48,140 bases of DNA from an uncultured Christensenellaceae bacterium (GTDB taxonomy: Bacteria; Bacillota; Clostridia; Christensenellales; Christensenellaceae): assembly GCA_910588425.1 (NCBI GenBank), contig CAJUPM010000001.1, positions 1 to 48,140 on the forward strand, given 5' to 3'. Position 1 is the stretch's first letter, and each line of letters starts with the position of its first letter. The translations under genes were made by a program, and so were the position numbers. The notes below the pieces were generated by a model. The model had not been told where the DNA came from and did not search any database. It was given only the letters and a program-made list of their open reading frames with translations. Below, piece after piece: positions 14,598 through 22,359 of this stretch.

Positions 14598-15152
14598 ATG
14601 ATTAAGGAATATGCCGGCCCAATTCTGGACGAGATCGGCGAGGCCTTAAAAGACATGGATTACGATGTCTTATGGAAGATGGTTGCCGAGATTCACGGCG
14701 CAAACCGCATTTTCTTCCATGCCATTGGCCGGCCGGAATTGCCCATGAAGAACTTCGCGATGTATCTGAAGCATTTTGGGTACCGCGTTCATGTCGTGGG
14801 CGATGTCACTTGCCCGGCAATCAAACCAGGAGATGTTTTCTTCGCTGTCTCCGGGACGGGCGAGACGAACACGACGCTGAATATGGTCAAAAAATGCAAA
14901 GAAATCGGCGAAATCAAGGTGCTGCTCATGACTGCGGCAGAGAAATCCACCATCGGCGATCTGGCGGATCTGGTGCTGCGTGTGGATTGCCCGCTGCCTG
15001 GCGTGCCCAGCACGGTTTCCTCCATTCAGCCCGTCGGCGGCCTGTTCGATGAGTGCGTCGTTTATGCGCTGGACTGGGCGCTGCGCGCCTGCCTGCAGGA
15101 GCGCCTGGGCAGAAGAGATGGCGCCGGCCCCATGCATTCCAACCTAGAATAA
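14598..15152 (+). CDS. SIS-domain protein 1 of 5 (6-phospho-3-hexuloisomerase-like)
   Basis: This 184-residue single-SIS-domain protein has the size and layout of HxlB-type 6-phospho-3-hexuloisomerases. F-F-H-A-I-G-R-P near residues 37-44 forms the first sugar-phosphate loop. V-V-G-D-V-T-C-P-A-I-K-P-G-D spans roughly 66-79. A-V-S-G-T-G-E-T near 83-90 is the Ser/Thr-rich phosphate-binding loop. T-A-A-E-K-S-T-I near 112-119 is shared with paralogues 2 and 4. It is the first gene of the operon, with a clear promoter and GGAGG site. No hexulose-phosphate synthase gene accompanies it, so the formaldehyde-fixing RuMP reaction is not supported. The true substrate is unknown. The closest relative in the array appears to be gene 2. 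Confidence 0.88.
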   Translation: MIKEYAGPILDEIGEALKDMDYDVLWKMVAEIHGANRIFFHAIGRPELPMKNFAMYLKHFGYRVHVVGDVTCPAIKPGDVFFAVSGTGETNTTLNMVKKCKEIGEIKVLLMTAAEKSTIGDLADLVLRVDCPLPGVPSTVSSIQPVGGLFDECVVYALDWALRACLQERLGRRDGAGPMHSNLE

Positions 15153-15174
15153 GGATTTTGAAGGAGAAAAAATC

Positions 15175-15735
15175 ATGAATATCAAAGAAATTGCCGCTCA
15201 GATCATGAACGAAATCGATGCTGCAACGCAGTATACCGACGAAGATACCTTAATCAAAGTTTTTGCCACCATTCACGGCGCAAACCGCATTTTCTTCCAC
15301 GCAAACGGCAGAAACATGCTGACCATCAAATATTTTGCACAGCGCCTGATGCACCAGGGATACCGGGTGTTCATCGTGGGCGACGTCGCGACGCCGGCCA
15401 TCAAGGAAGATGATGCCCTGGTTGTCGTCTCGGCCTGCGGCGAGGAGAAGAACCTGATCACGGCGGTGGATACCGTCAAGAAAATCGGCAACATCCCGGT
15501 CATTCTGGTTACGGCGGCGGAGAAATCCACGCTGGCAGAGCAGGCCGATGTGGTCGTCAAGCTGCCTGTTCCCGTGCCCGGATCGCAGGAGGATGCCTCC
15601 ATTCAGCCCATTGGCGCGCAGTTTGAGCAGTCTGTGCTGTATATCATGGATGTCGGCATGAGCCACTATTTCATGGATCGCCTGGGCATCACCCTTGGGC
15701 CAACAGAGAACCCGCTGCATGCAAACCTTCAGTAG
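15175..15735 (+). CDS. SIS-domain protein 2 of 5
   Basis: This 186-residue paralogue starts 22 bp after gene 1, behind GAAGGAG. It shares the I-H-G-A-N-R-I-F-F-H-A segment with gene 1 (near residues 33-43), including near-identical DNA there, which points to a fairly recent duplication. F-I-V-G-D-V-A-T-P-A-I-K is conserved. The phosphate loop, however, reads V-V-S-A-C-G-E-E instead of S-G-T-G-E-T, so Ser and Thr contacts are partly lost. T-A-A-E-K-S-T-L follows. Different loops on a common scaffold suggest different substrates or a structural partner role in a mixed oligomer. Known HxlB enzymes are tetramers; a hetero-tetramer here is inference. Confidence 0.87.
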   Translation: MNIKEIAAQIMNEIDAATQYTDEDTLIKVFATIHGANRIFFHANGRNMLTIKYFAQRLMHQGYRVFIVGDVATPAIKEDDALVVVSACGEEKNLITAVDTVKKIGNIPVILVTAAEKSTLAEQADVVVKLPVPVPGSQEDASIQPIGAQFEQSVLYIMDVGMSHYFMDRLGITLGPTENPLHANLQ

Positions 15736-15757
15736 GCCAGGGCAAAAGGAGAGAGCT

Positions 15758-16294
15758 ATGATAAAACAGATTTGTGCAAACGCTGTTGCCGGCACAAAGA
15801 AAGTCCTGGAAGGGCTGGATTACGCCGCAATAGAGAAAATTGCAGATAGAATCATTTCGTCGGACAACACGTTCGTCGTGGCGGATGTGGGCCGCCCGGG
15901 CCTGGCGCTGATGTGCCTGGCGCAGCGGCTGCGGCAGATGGGCGTGCGCGCCTACCGGCTGGAGGAATCCCCGCCTACGCCTTCCGTGCATGAGGGAGAT
16001 GTTGTGCTCATCGGTTCTGTGGATGGCGAGGATAAAACTTCCATCACCTTTATGAAAAAGGGAAAAGAGCTGCGCATCGATTACGATCTCTTCACCATGG
16101 CCAAGGGCTCGACGCTGGAAAAGGATGCCAGCGAAGTGGTCTTTTTCGATTGCCAGGCGGAGAACGGCCTGATTGCAGAGGAGTATTTTGAGCTGGCGCT
16201 TTATGTGGTCTGCGATGCGATCGCGGCGCGCGTTCAGCAAAAGCTCGGCAAGAGCAAAGAGCGGATGCAGCGCGAACTGCCCAACCTCTATTAG
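15758..16294 (+). CDS. SIS-domain protein 3 of 5, most divergent active site
   Basis: This paralogue has 178 residues. The frame opens earlier inside gene 2, but the ATG at 15758, 22 bp after gene 2, has AAAGGAGAG before it. V-A-D-V-G-R-P-G near residues 37-44 keeps the first loop. The second region reads L-E-E-S-P-P-T-P-S-V-H-E-G-D, lacking the usual V-G-D. The phosphate loop is I-G-S-V-D-G-E-D, without the S-G-S-G-E-T pattern. T-M-A-K-G-S-T-L replaces T-A-A-E-K-S-T. These changes make a catalytic role less certain than for the other four. A regulatory or structural subunit is a possible alternative. Confidence 0.85.
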   Translation: MIKQICANAVAGTKKVLEGLDYAAIEKIADRIISSDNTFVVADVGRPGLALMCLAQRLRQMGVRAYRLEESPPTPSVHEGDVVLIGSVDGEDKTSITFMKKGKELRIDYDLFTMAKGSTLEKDASEVVFFDCQAENGLIAEEYFELALYVVCDAIAARVQQKLGKSKERMQRELPNLY

Positions 16295-16312
16295 GGCAAG
16301 GAGGAAGCGAAA

Positions 16313-16891
16313 ATGAGCGAAGAAAAAAAGGTGCAGAGCGCGCACCTGACCTATCATGAAAAGAGAAAATTCCATGCAGAGCGCCTGGAAGAGATGAAGA
16401 TCGTCGCGGAATATATGGATGACGAGAAGCTGGTCGAGATTGCGGATAAAATCGACAAGGCCAACAGTGTCTTTGTCGTGGCCCTGGGGCGCAGCCGCAT
16501 GAATATCATGGGCTTTGCCACGCGGCTCCGCCAGATGCGCATCCGCGCGCACCTCGTCGGCGATATTTCCACGCCCTCCATCCATAAGGGAGATTTGCTG
16601 ATCATCGGCTCTTCTTCGGGCGAGACGGCATCCCTGGTTACCTTTGCGAAAAAGGCGGCCTCCTATGGCGTGGAAGTTGTGCTGTTTACCGAAGCGGAGA
16701 AATCCACCATCGGCGATATTGCCAGCACGGTTTACCGCATGGATGCGGATCAGGACCGGCTGAAAAAGCCCACCGGGCTTTATGCGGAATATGCCATCGA
16801 TTTGGCCTATAACTGCATCGTCATGTATCTGATGAAGAAGCGCGGCCTGACACCTGAGAAGATGCAGGAAGAGCTGGCGAACCTCTATTAA
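16313..16891 (+). CDS. SIS-domain protein 4 of 5
   Basis: This 192-residue paralogue starts 18 bp after gene 3 behind AAGGAGG. A hydrophilic N-terminal extension of about 20 residues precedes the SIS fold. It has V-V-A-L-G-R-S-R near residues 57-64, V-G-D-I-S-T-P-S-I-H-K-G-D, and a full phosphate loop S-S-S-G-E-T near 103-108. F-T-E-A-E-K-S-T-I follows. With gene 5 it looks most like a classical phosphosugar isomerase. The C-terminal helix ends E-E-L-A-N-L-Y. The ends of genes 3, 4 and 5 are alike (N-L-Y or N-L-F), supporting common descent. Confidence 0.88.
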   Translation: MSEEKKVQSAHLTYHEKRKFHAERLEEMKIVAEYMDDEKLVEIADKIDKANSVFVVALGRSRMNIMGFATRLRQMRIRAHLVGDISTPSIHKGDLLIIGSSSGETASLVTFAKKAASYGVEVVLFTEAEKSTIGDIASTVYRMDADQDRLKKPTGLYAEYAIDLAYNCIVMYLMKKRGLTPEKMQEELANLY

Positions 16892-16906
16892 AAAGGAGCG
16901 GAGAGT

Positions 16907-17518
16907 ATGGAAAAGATAATTAACGGTGTTCCCTATTCCACGATGGCTCAGGTCACCGTCAAAGAAGATTTCAAATACCATCTGGCCGCGGATGCGCTGA
17001 AGGATGTGATGAGCAGGTTCGATTACGACAACCTCCAGAAAATCGCGGATATTATCGATGGGGCGAAGAATGTGTTCGTGGCTGGCCGGGGCAGATCCCG
17101 CCAGACGGCAATGAACTTTGGCCAGCGGCTTTCGCAGTTTGGCAAGGATGTCTATGTCGTAGGCATGGCGACGGCGCCCAGCATCAAGGAAGGCGATGTG
17201 CTGGTGCTCTCCTCCGGCTCGGGCAGCACGCCCACGCTGGTAGATTTTGCAAAGACGGCGATGGCTGTCGGCGCGAAGGTTGTGCTGTTTACAGCGTCCA
17301 GAGGCGCGGAAGTTGCCAAGCTTGGCGCTGATACCTTCTATGTCTCGGATTACAACTACCAGGATGATACTGGCTCGGACAGAGAAATCTACAAGCAGAT
17401 TTACGCCTACTATGACTATCCGACGAACCTGGCCCTGGAGGCTGTTCTGACCTATATCATGCAGAAGAACGGCATCTCCCGGCAGCAGGCAGAGGCGGAA
17501 AAGCCCAATTTGTTCTAA
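16907..17518 (+). CDS. SIS-domain protein 5 of 5
   Basis: This last paralogue has 203 residues and starts 15 bp after gene 4 behind AAGGAGCGG. V-A-G-R-G-R-S-R near residues 63-70 is the best match to the HxlB G-x-G-R-S loop. A-P-S-I-K-E-G-D-V-L-V-L-S-S-G-S-G-S-T-P gives a serine-rich phosphate loop near 103-109 in which the usual Glu is replaced by Ser. A region rich in Tyr and Asp (about residues 144-170) replaces the shorter linker of the others. A strong terminator follows 22 bp after the stop, ending the operon. Confidence 0.88.
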   Translation: MEKIINGVPYSTMAQVTVKEDFKYHLAADALKDVMSRFDYDNLQKIADIIDGAKNVFVAGRGRSRQTAMNFGQRLSQFGKDVYVVGMATAPSIKEGDVLVLSSGSGSTPTLVDFAKTAMAVGAKVVLFTASRGAEVAKLGADTFYVSDYNYQDDTGSDREIYKQIYAYYDYPTNLALEAVLTYIMQKNGISRQQAEAEKPNLF

Positions 17519-17540
17519 ACAGAAGCACGAAAGCAAGCAA

Positions 17541-17571
17541 AAAAACAGCGCGGCAATGCCGCGCTGTTTTT
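17541..17571. terminator. Bidirectional intrinsic terminator
   Basis: A stem of about 14 bp (17541-17554 with 17558-17571, loop AAT) is flanked by an A-run and a T-run. It ends the SIS operon and the convergent XRE pseudogene. Confidence 0.9.
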
Positions 17572-18197
17572 TATTTTGGGAGCACTCCGCAATCGGTAAA
17601 CAGCAGATCGCCGATCTGAAACTCCCTTTCTGAAATTTTTTGCGGAAGCTTTCTGCTCTCGATCCATTCATCCCCTACCACGGCAAAAAACTGCTGTTCA
17701 CCCTGGCAAATCAGATAAAATTCTTTCTCTAGATTTTTCATGCTGTGAATGAGATCGGGTATGCCAAAGGGCGCGTCCGTCAGAAAACCAATGAGATTAT
17801 CCAGGATTTTCTCGTTTTTAGACAGCACTTGCCTGCAAAGAAGGCGGTGAATCTCCGCATCCGGAAATTTTTCCGCGATCAGCATATCTTTTTGCCCGGT
17901 TTTTTTGCGCCAGGCGCCGCGGACTTTTGGGCGGTATTCATAGCGGCCGAGGTCAATTTTCTCCCGGCGAATTCCGTAAAAGGCGGATTCCTCGCCGCTC
18001 AAAAAGTCGTCCATGCTGATGCAAAGAACCTGAGACAGCAGTTTTAAGTTTTCAATATCGGGCAGCCCTTTTTCGGACTCCTATTTTGTGATTGCCTGCC
18101 GGGATACCAGGAGCTTTTCTTCCAGCTGTTCCTGCGTCAGCCCGGCGTTCTTTCTGGCTCGTTTTAGCTTTTCCGCGAAGGTCGCTGCTGTATCCAT
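17571..18197 (-). pseudogene. XRE-family transcriptional regulator interrupted by an amber codon
   Basis: Read from the minus-strand ATG at 18197, the frame encodes an N-terminal helix-turn-helix of the XRE/Cro type. It runs 38 codons through L-T-Q-E-Q-L-E-E-K-L-L-V-S-R-Q-A-I-T-K and then meets TAG at 18083-18081. After the stop the same frame continues E-S-E-K-G-L-P-D-I-E-N-L-K-L-L-S to 17571. XRE proteins have Trp at this place (I-T-K-W-E), and TAG differs from TGG by one base, so this is a simple nonsense mutation. TAG is an ordinary stop in neighbouring genes. The downstream 147 codons from the ATG at 18014 have no good ribosome site. If intact, the protein would have about 208 residues. 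Confidence 0.8.
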
Positions 18198-18366
18198 CCT
18201 TTATTCTCCAAAACAAAGCATCAGCCTTTGCTGCCCTCTCATCATAGTTTCCCGGAAAAGCGCCCGCAAGATACGCTTGTTTGCAAAAAGGCAAGGCTTG
18301 GTAGCATTGCCTCCTAAACGGGCCAATTCTACGCCCAGGACAGAGCGGAAGCTCCAAAGAAGCAGC

Positions 18367-18945
18367 CTATGCCTCTGCCGGGTGCTTCTTACTCTCTTTC
18401 GCTTTTTTCTTGGCGGCCTTCTCTTCGGAAAAAGCGGCGCTCCATGCCAGATGCTTTTGCAGATAGAGCTTATTGGCAAAGGAGAAAACTGCGGCACGCA
18501 CGAGCCGTTCGGAAGAGGGCTGGGGCAGAGCAGAGGCATCAGATTGATGGGCAAAAACACAGCGCAGTGATTGCTCCAGCAGATCTCCAAACCAATCAAA
18601 AGCCTGCTGGGCCGGGAGCTGCTGGCATTCCAGCGTCAGCAGTGCCTGAATTTCAGAAATACTCAGCACAGGCTTGAGCGTACAAATAAAAAGAAGATGC
18701 GCAACATGCCCCGGCGAATAGCGCTTGCCCAGGGCCGGGGGGAGCAACTTCTTTTTCACATAGTTATTGACCATGGCGGGAGTGAGAAGGTTTTCGCCGT
18801 CCACGGCAAAAATGCGGAGGGATTGGTTGACGACTCCCAGCACCTGATCCATATACAGCTCCAGCGCAGGAAGCTCGCCGTAGCGGGGGAAATGAAATTG
18901 CAGCACTTCCTGGCAGGCGGCGGAAGCTTGAAAATCGGTGCACAT
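18367..18945 (-). CDS. DUF1836 domain protein
   Basis: This 192-residue protein matches the DUF1836 family of Firmicutes. It has P-R-Y-G-E-L-P-A-L-E-L-Y-M-D-Q-V, then L-T-P-A-M-V-N-N-Y-V-K and the K-R-Y-S-P-G-H-V-A-H-L-L segment. The family has a helix-turn-helix-like N-terminal part and is presumed regulatory. The C-terminus is lysine-rich. The open frame extends 30 codons upstream, but the ATG at 18945 follows AAGGAGAG and gives the normal family start. It is divergent from the degV gene, with a 147-bp region of promoters between, so it may regulate degV or itself. That is inference from position. Confidence 0.8.
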   Translation of the reverse strand: MCTDFQASAACQEVLQFHFPRYGELPALELYMDQVLGVVNQSLRIFAVDGENLLTPAMVNNYVKKKLLPPALGKRYSPGHVAHLLFICTLKPVLSISEIQALLTLECQQLPAQQAFDWFGDLLEQSLRCVFAHQSDASALPQPSSERLVRAAVFSFANKLYLQKHLAWSAAFSEEKAAKKKAKESKKHPAEA

Positions 18946-18986
18946 AACGCGGCTCTCCTTGCATAGAACATGAGTGTATTGAAACA

Positions 18987-19016
18987 AGCATAGCAGAAAA
19001 GACAAGAAAATGTCAA
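18987..19016 (-). promoter_or_regulatory. Promoter of the DUF1836 gene
   Basis: On the minus strand TTGACA (19011-19016) and TATGCT (18987-18992) are 18 bp apart, with TGC before the -10. Confidence 0.55.
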
Positions 19017-19028
19017 GAAGAAAAATGG

Positions 19029-19062
19029 TTGACAATATAATATAGATTGTATAATATAATAT
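19029..19062 (+). promoter_or_regulatory. AT-rich promoter region of degV with a 10-bp direct repeat
   Basis: TTGACA (19029-19034) is followed by overlapping -10 candidates: TATAAT at 19050-19055 (15 bp) and TAATAT at 19052-19057 (17 bp). AATATAATAT occurs twice, at 19034-19043 and 19053-19062, 19 bp start to start, and could bind a regulator on one DNA face. Confidence 0.5.
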
Positions 19063-19092
19063 TTAAAACTAGATTATAAAAGGAACGAAACT

Positions 19093-19950
19093 ATGAATCA
19101 AGAAAAAATCGCAATTCTTATTGATTCCTGCACGGACGTCCCACCGGAGCTGGCGGCATCCCCGGGAGTTTACAGCATTCCCGTGCTCATTCAGTATGCG
19201 GACGGAGAGTATAGAGACGGCATCGACATCACAGCGCAGAAGGTTTATGAGCGCTTTGAGGAGGAAGTGCCCAAGACGTCGCTGCCTTCCCTGGAGAGCG
19301 TACAGCACATTTTTGCGAAGATCGCGGCAGACGGCTATGAGAAGGTCATTGCGGTTACCATTTCCAGCGGCCTTTCCGGGACGCACGGCGTTGTGCGGCT
19401 GGCATCTGCGCAGTTCGATTGGATTCAAACGCAGGTGATCGATACCAAAAACATCGGCATTGGCGCCGGGTTTACGGCCATCCACGCACTGCGGATGGCC
19501 CAGCAGGGCATGGGTTTTGAGGGGATTGTGCGCAGGCTGGAATGGGATGTGGAAAACACCAAGGTGTTTTTCTGCGTAGAGACGCTGGAATATTTGAGAA
19601 AAGGCGGCAGAATCGGGCTAATTCCCTCTGTGCTGGGGACAGTGCTCCAGCTCAAGCCGATCATCTCCTGCAATGAGGAGGGCGTCTATTATACCGCCGC
19701 CAAAGCCCGGGGAAGAAAGCGCTCGCTGGAGCAGGCCGTCGGTTTGGCGCAAGCCTTTGCGAGCCAGGGGGAATACAACCTGGCGATTGCGCATGGCGGG
19801 GCAGAGGCGGAGGCGCAGCAGCTGGCTGGGCAGGCGAAGAAATTTTTCCCAGGGGTGCAGGAGGTTTTCCAAGGGCAGATTAGCCCGGCGCTTGTGGTAC
19901 ATACGGGCCCGGGGCTTCTGGGCATCGGGATACAGCGGATTTCACGCTAG
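19093..19950 (+). CDS. DegV family fatty-acid-binding protein
   Basis: This 285-residue protein belongs to the DegV family, which binds a fatty acid in the cleft between two domains. In Firmicutes the related FakB proteins present fatty acids to the kinase FakA. D-S-C-T-D-V-P near residues 11-17, T-I-S-S-G-L-S-G-T near 90-98 (lipid carboxylate contacts), and the L-R-K-G-G-R-I-G segment near 168-175 are all typical. The ATG follows AAAGGAAC. The gene is alone between its promoter and a terminator. No fakA-like gene is visible in the window, so a link to phospholipid synthesis is by family only. Confidence 0.92.
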   Translation: MNQEKIAILIDSCTDVPPELAASPGVYSIPVLIQYADGEYRDGIDITAQKVYERFEEEVPKTSLPSLESVQHIFAKIAADGYEKVIAVTISSGLSGTHGVVRLASAQFDWIQTQVIDTKNIGIGAGFTAIHALRMAQQGMGFEGIVRRLEWDVENTKVFFCVETLEYLRKGGRIGLIPSVLGTVLQLKPIISCNEEGVYYTAAKARGRKRSLEQAVGLAQAFASQGEYNLAIAHGGAEAEAQQLAGQAKKFFPGVQEVFQGQISPALVVHTGPGLLGIGIQRISR

Positions 19951-19951
19951 A

Positions 19952-19981
19952 AAAAGCGGCGGCGCAGTGCGCCGCTTTTCT
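19952..19981 (+). terminator. Intrinsic terminator of degV
   Basis: AAAAGCGGCG (19952-19961) pairs with CGCCGCTTTT (19970-19979) directly after the degV stop codon. A second GCGC/GCGC pairing can form inside the loop. Confidence 0.75.
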
Positions 19982-20122
19982 ATTTGAGAAGCCATCTTCT
20001 CCGAAGCGATAGAATACTGCCCCGAAGGGCCGGCAGAACGCCTTGCCCAAGTTCACTCAGCCTTTCCTTTTGCTTAATGTCTTAAAGCCGAGCGGGGCAG
20101 GCAGGGAGCCGCGTCTTTGCTG

Positions 20123-20151
20123 TTGCGAAAAAGCAAATAGTATACTATAAT
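20123..20151 (+). promoter_or_regulatory. Promoter of the glycosyltransferase operon
   Basis: TTGCGA (20123-20128) and TATAAT (20146-20151) are 17 bp apart, about 44 bp before the GT2 start codon. Confidence 0.7.
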
Positions 20152-20194
20152 TTATCCTAGTATATTTTGTAGTTTTTTGAGGAAAGGCAATTCT

Positions 20195-21166
20195 ATGAAG
20201 TTAATCATACAAATCCCCTGCTATAATGAAGAGCAGACACTGCCCATCGTTTTTGCTGATTTGCCAAAGCAGATCGACGGAATCGACGAGATCGAGACGC
20301 TCATCATCGACGACGGGAGCACGGATCGGACGGTGGAAGTGGCAAGAGAGCTGGGCGTGGACCATATCGTGCGGTTTCCCAACAACCGCGGGCTGGCCAA
20401 GGGCTTTATGGCCGGGTTGGACGCCTGCCTGCGGCTGGGCGCGGATATCATCGTCAATACAGACGGCGACAACCAGTATTACGGCGGGGATATTCCGGCG
20501 CTGGTGCGGCCGATCCTGGAAGGGAAAGCCGAGATGGTCATCGGCGATCGGGATACGGACAGCATCGAGCATTTCTCCAAACTCAAAAAGAAACTGCAAA
20601 AGGCAGGCAGCAGCGTGGTGCGCAAGGCATCGGGCAGCAAAGTTGCGGATACGACCAGCGGTTTCCGCGCCTATTGCCGGGATGCGGCCATGAAAGTCAA
20701 CGTTACCAGCGAATACACCTACACGCTGGAGACGATCATCGATGCGGGCAACAAGAAGCTGGGGCTGGCGAACGTCAAGATCCGCACAAACGAAAAACTC
20801 CGGGAATCGCGCCTGTTTAAGAGTATGTGGGGCTATATCAAGCGCTCGGCAGGGACGATTATCCGGGTCTATACATCCAAAAAGCCGCTGAAAATGTTTC
20901 TGAGTATGGCGCTGATCAGCATGGTCATCGGCCTGATTCCGGCAGTCCGCTATCTGTATTTCTTCTTCTCGGGCTCGGCCGCCGGGCATGTGCAGTCGCT
21001 GATTTTCGCATCCATCTTTATCATGGTCTCTGCGGTGCTGGCGGTTTTCGGCATGCTGGCAGATATGATTTCGACCAATCGGAAAGTGCTGGATGAGGCG
21101 CTTTACCGGATTAAGAAACTGGAGTATGACGCGCAGAAAAATACACCCAAGGAGAATTCGCGTTGA
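20195..21166 (+). CDS. Membrane-anchored family 2 glycosyltransferase
   Basis: This is a GT2 enzyme of 323 residues, resembling dolichol/undecaprenyl-phosphate sugar transferases. P-C-Y-N-E-E-Q-T-L near residues 8-16 opens the nucleotide-binding fold. I-I-D-D-G-S-T-D-R-T (37-46) binds the UDP or GDP moiety, and N-T-D-G-D-N (88-93) carries the metal-binding aspartates. Two hydrophobic segments near residues 235-255 and 270-290 anchor it to the membrane. A basic C-terminal helix follows. I chose ATG 20195 (GAGGAAAGG upstream) over the TTG at 20177. Its stop overlaps the start of the next gene by 4 bp. It probably makes a polyprenyl-linked sugar or extends a surface glycan. Confidence 0.88.
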   Translation: MKLIIQIPCYNEEQTLPIVFADLPKQIDGIDEIETLIIDDGSTDRTVEVARELGVDHIVRFPNNRGLAKGFMAGLDACLRLGADIIVNTDGDNQYYGGDIPALVRPILEGKAEMVIGDRDTDSIEHFSKLKKKLQKAGSSVVRKASGSKVADTTSGFRAYCRDAAMKVNVTSEYTYTLETIIDAGNKKLGLANVKIRTNEKLRESRLFKSMWGYIKRSAGTIIRVYTSKKPLKMFLSMALISMVIGLIPAVRYLYFFFSGSAAGHVQSLIFASIFIMVSAVLAVFGMLADMISTNRKVLDEALYRIKKLEYDAQKNTPKENSR

Positions 21167-22305
21167 ACAGAGAGCTGAGGCGCATCGCCATCGTTGGGCC
21201 GGTTTACCCGTATAAAGGGGGAATTGCGCATTATACCGGGCTTTTATGCAAAAACTTAAGAGAGCAGTTCGAGACGCAGATGATCTCGTTTCGGGTGCAG
21301 TATCCCAAAATTCTTTTCCGCAAGGAGCAGAAGGATTTTGAGAACAACTCCTTTGAAGTGCAGGGCACGAAATATATTTTGCATACGGCGAATCCGTTTA
21401 ACTGGGGCAAATGCGCCAGGGAGATTTTGGCAGGAAAGCCGGATTTGGTGATTTTTCAGTGGTGGCATCCCTATTTTGCGCCCTGCTACCGCGGCCTGCT
21501 GCGCAGGCTGAAAGGCGTAAAAACGCTGTTTATCTGCCATAACGTCTTCCCGCACGAGCGCTTCCCGATGGATCGGGCGCTGACAAAAATGGTGCTCAAA
21601 AAGGGAGATTTCTTTATCACCCATTCCAAAACAGATGCGGTGGATCTGCGCTCTATACGCCGGGATGCGGCAGTCTGCGAAGCGGTGCACCCAACCTATG
21701 ACGCCTTCCAGTTCCAGAACTTAACGCAGGAAGAAGCAAGGCAAAAACTGGGGTTTGGCGGGCAGGAGCAGGTTTTGCTGTTCTTCGGGTTTGTGCGGGA
21801 GTATAAGGGGCTGAAGCATCTCATCGCCGCGCTGCCGGGGATTGCAAAGCGCCTGCCAAAGGTGCACTTGCTCATCGTCGGGGATTTTGGCAAGGACAAG
21901 CAGGAATATCTGGAGCTGATTGCGCAAAATAATGCAGAGCAATTCCTCACGATTTGCGATGGATATATCCCGGATCAGGAAGTGGAGCAGTATTTTGCGG
22001 CTAGCGATCTCGTGGTTCTGCCCTATGAATCTGCGACGCAGAGCGGCATTGTGCAAATCGCGTATGGGTTTGAACGGCCGGTGGTGGCGACGAATGTAGG
22101 CGGACTGCCGGATGTCGTTTTGCATGAAAAAACGGGCTATCTCGTGCCGCCGAGAGATCCCAAAGCGCTGACAGAAGCTGTGGTGCGCTTTTTTGAAGAG
22201 CAGAAGGCGGAAGCGTTTGCGGAAAATATTCGGCAGGAGGCTGCCCGCTACTCCTGGGATAGAATGAGGGAAAACATCTGCTCGCTTTGGGAGCAGCAGG
22301 AATAG
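21163..22305 (+). CDS. Family 4 glycosyltransferase
   Basis: This is a GT-B fold retaining glycosyltransferase of 380 residues. The N-terminal domain begins V-G-P-V-Y-P-Y-K-G-G-I-A-H-Y near residues 11-24. The C-terminal domain has F-F-G-F-V-R-E-Y-K-G near 207-216. The catalytic region includes P-Y-E-S-A-T-Q-S-G-I-V-Q near 287-298, the usual E-x7-E area, followed by V-V-A-T-N-V-G-G-L-P. The start is a TTG overlapping the stop of the GT2 gene (TTGA), with AAGGAG 8 nt upstream. This translational coupling shows the two enzymes are made together. Donor and acceptor sugars are unknown. Confidence 0.87.
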   Translation: MNRELRRIAIVGPVYPYKGGIAHYTGLLCKNLREQFETQMISFRVQYPKILFRKEQKDFENNSFEVQGTKYILHTANPFNWGKCAREILAGKPDLVIFQWWHPYFAPCYRGLLRRLKGVKTLFICHNVFPHERFPMDRALTKMVLKKGDFFITHSKTDAVDLRSIRRDAAVCEAVHPTYDAFQFQNLTQEEARQKLGFGGQEQVLLFFGFVREYKGLKHLIAALPGIAKRLPKVHLLIVGDFGKDKQEYLELIAQNNAEQFLTICDGYIPDQEVEQYFAASDLVVLPYESATQSGIVQIAYGFERPVVATNVGGLPDVVLHEKTGYLVPPRDPKALTEAVVRFFEEQKAEAFAENIRQEAARYSWDRMRENICSLWEQQE

Positions 22306-22359
22306 CCGGGAAAGGCGCAGAGGGAGACTTTCCAGCATGAAAACCGGATTGGAGAAGCG

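Noticed and set aside
14598..17518. A ribulose-monophosphate formaldehyde-fixation operon
   Set aside because: The SIS genes resemble hexuloisomerases, but no hexulose-6-phosphate synthase gene is adjacent.
15689..17671. A 660-codon open frame on the minus strand across SIS genes 3-5
   Set aside because: It is the mirror of strongly biased codons in the real plus-strand genes; it has no ribosome site and its translation looks like no protein family.
18081..18083. TAG read as an amino acid such as pyrrolysine or by suppression
   Set aside because: TAG ends several normal genes here, no pyrrolysine genes are visible, and the conserved residue at this place is Trp, one base away from TAG.
18201..18366. 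An extra small gene between the XRE pseudogene and the DUF1836 gene
   Set aside because: Short minus-strand frames exist (one of 21 codons after AGGAGG), but none has recognisable content or conservation that I can judge.
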